Part shown: piece after piece, positions 7,224 through 7,768 of the stretch | Layout: each line of letters opens with the position of its first letter | How positions within the stretch are numbered: the stretch's first letter is position 1 | NCBI GenBank assembly: GCA_021804525.1 | Contig: JAJZHJ010000055.1 | Location: 1-7,768 of the forward strand | Reading direction: 5' to 3' | DNA from: Bacteroidota bacterium | Lineage (GTDB): Bacteria > Bacteroidota > Bacteroidia > Bacteroidales > Paludibacteraceae | DNA: 7,768 nt | Program-made: the position numbers and the translations under genes | The notes under the pieces: model-generated | Database searches by the model: none | The model's input: the letters and a program-made list of their open reading frames with translations, nothing else | Told to the model about the DNA's origin: nothing

Positions 7224-7231
7224 CAAAATAA
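7224..7231 (-). promoter_or_regulatory. Weak candidate -7 box for fsa
   Basis: The minus strand reads TTATTTTG, one base off TAnnTTTG, ending 26 bp before the ATG at 7197. That distance resembles the purL arrangement. A TTG on the minus strand (7243-7245) is only about 11 bp upstream, too close for a standard -33 element. Its location supports starting fsa at 7197, not further upstream. Confidence 0.25.
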
Positions 7232-7384
7232 CGCAATAGCTCCAACACGGCAGCATCTCTAAATGTAAAAAAGCAAAAATTGTGCAAAAGGAAGAGCATA
7301 GTCAAAAAGCAACGCACTGTTTTCAGAGCACTTTGGATTGTGGTTGTTCATTAATCGAAGAGCAAATCCGAAAGTATTACTGCA

Positions 7385-7399
7385 ACTGAATATTTCAGT
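7385..7399. repeat. Short palindrome ACTGAA-TAT-TTCAGT
   Basis: A perfect 6-bp inverted repeat with a 3-bp centre lies alone in the stretch upstream of fsa. It has no T-tract, so it is unlikely to be a terminator. Its form would suit a dimeric DNA-binding protein, but no second copy or adjacent regulator gene is visible, and chance is possible. Confidence 0.3.
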
Positions 7400-7768
7400 A
7401 GTTCATAACTTCTCTTGATAAACAGGCTATGATTTATGTAAAGGATATTGGGTATTGCTTTTGCTGAGGTTCTATGTCACAACTTTATTTTAGCGGTCTA
7501 TGAACAAAAGAGAAAAACAGGTTCGTCATCTGGCACCTTATTGGAGACAGTATCGCGCATGCTAATTCTCTTCTGTATTTTAGAATACCTTGAGTCATAG
7601 TTTTGTGTGTAATCCGTTTTACCTAAGTGGTTTATCGGCTTGCTATTAGATTTCAAAGAGAGACAAGCAGTTCAGCAATAGCTACGATTTAACATTTAGA
7701 GTATTCTGAATTGGGATTTTTTATAAGAACAAGATTGAACAGGAAAGGGGAAATAGCCATAATGACAG

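Larger units (their letters stand above)
7198..7768. other. 571-bp stretch upstream of fsa with no supported gene
   Basis: I see no recognisable gene, RNA or mobile element here. The longest unexplained plus-strand frame runs from after a TAA at 7439-7441 to a TAG at 7598-7600; a TTG at 7448 would give 50 residues, including KRKTGSSSGTLLETVSRM, which I do not recognise. An ATG at 7500 gives a 21-residue basic peptide in another frame. TAGTTTTG at 7598-7605 matches the -7 pattern on the plus strand but lacks a TTG at the right distance. The window ends with AGGAAAGGGG at 7741-7750, 11 bp before an ATG at 7762, which could be the ribosome site and start of a gene beyond the edge. The stretch may hold the upstream control region of that gene. 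Confidence 0.5.

Noticed and set aside
7518..7540. GGTTCG-containing stretch resembling a tRNA T-arm
   Set aside because: The flanking bases do not form the T-stem, and no acceptor, D or anticodon arms can be placed around it.
7500..7565. ATG-initiated 21-residue basic peptide (MNKREKQVRHLAPYWRQYRAC)
   Set aside because: It is too short to support as a gene, has no ribosome site and no known family, and overlaps another open frame in the same spacer.
7596..7598. Minus-strand ATG opening a frame of about 37 codons in the 3' spacer
   Set aside because: The frame has no recognisable motif, no ribosome site and no neighbouring context; it is consistent with chance.
1..7768. Mobile element, CRISPR array, toxin-antitoxin or defence system
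   Set aside because: No transposase or integrase motifs, terminal repeats with target duplications, regularly spaced repeats or paired small toxin-like genes were found; all long genes are housekeeping types.

Overview
The window looks like an ordinary chromosomal stretch from a member of the Bacteroidota, most likely the order Bacteroidales. Four things point there: matches to the Bacteroidota promoter pattern (TTG, a spacer of about 20 bp, then TAnnTTTG) ahead of several genes, A/T-rich leaders without clear Shine-Dalgarno sequences, a DUF3467 gene, and a single-chain PurL of about 1,234 residues that begins MILFFKK. Genus-level placement is not possible from this sequence alone.

Layout. 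Positions 1-140 are a leader with a candidate -7 box, followed by a small DUF3467 gene on the plus strand (141-449). It meets, stop codon to stop codon with no base between, a three-gene run on the minus strand: an M23 (LytM-type) membrane-anchored peptidase (2567-1584), the survival nucleotidase surE (1562-804), and a small three-helix membrane protein of unknown function (752-450). A 202-bp divergent promoter region (2568-2769) separates this run from purL on the plus strand (2770-6474). purL converges on a fructose-6-phosphate aldolase gene (7197-6532, minus strand), and a strong hairpin between the two probably terminates both. The last 571 bp (7198-7768) hold no gene I can support.

Function. 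The contents are housekeeping: purine synthesis step 4 (purL), nucleoside monophosphate dephosphorylation (surE), cell-wall hydrolysis or envelope remodelling (M23 peptidase), and sugar-phosphate aldol chemistry (fsa). The genes do not form one pathway; only M23-surE-membrane protein are arranged like an operon, and the last of them may also have its own promoter.

No mobile element, CRISPR array, defence system, tRNA or rRNA was seen, and I found no convincing new system. The points most worth a second look are start-site corrections for purL and fsa, the zero-gap convergent gene pair, the unrecognised membrane protein beside surE, sequence symmetries in the M23/purL promoter region, and the uncharacterised 3' spacer.
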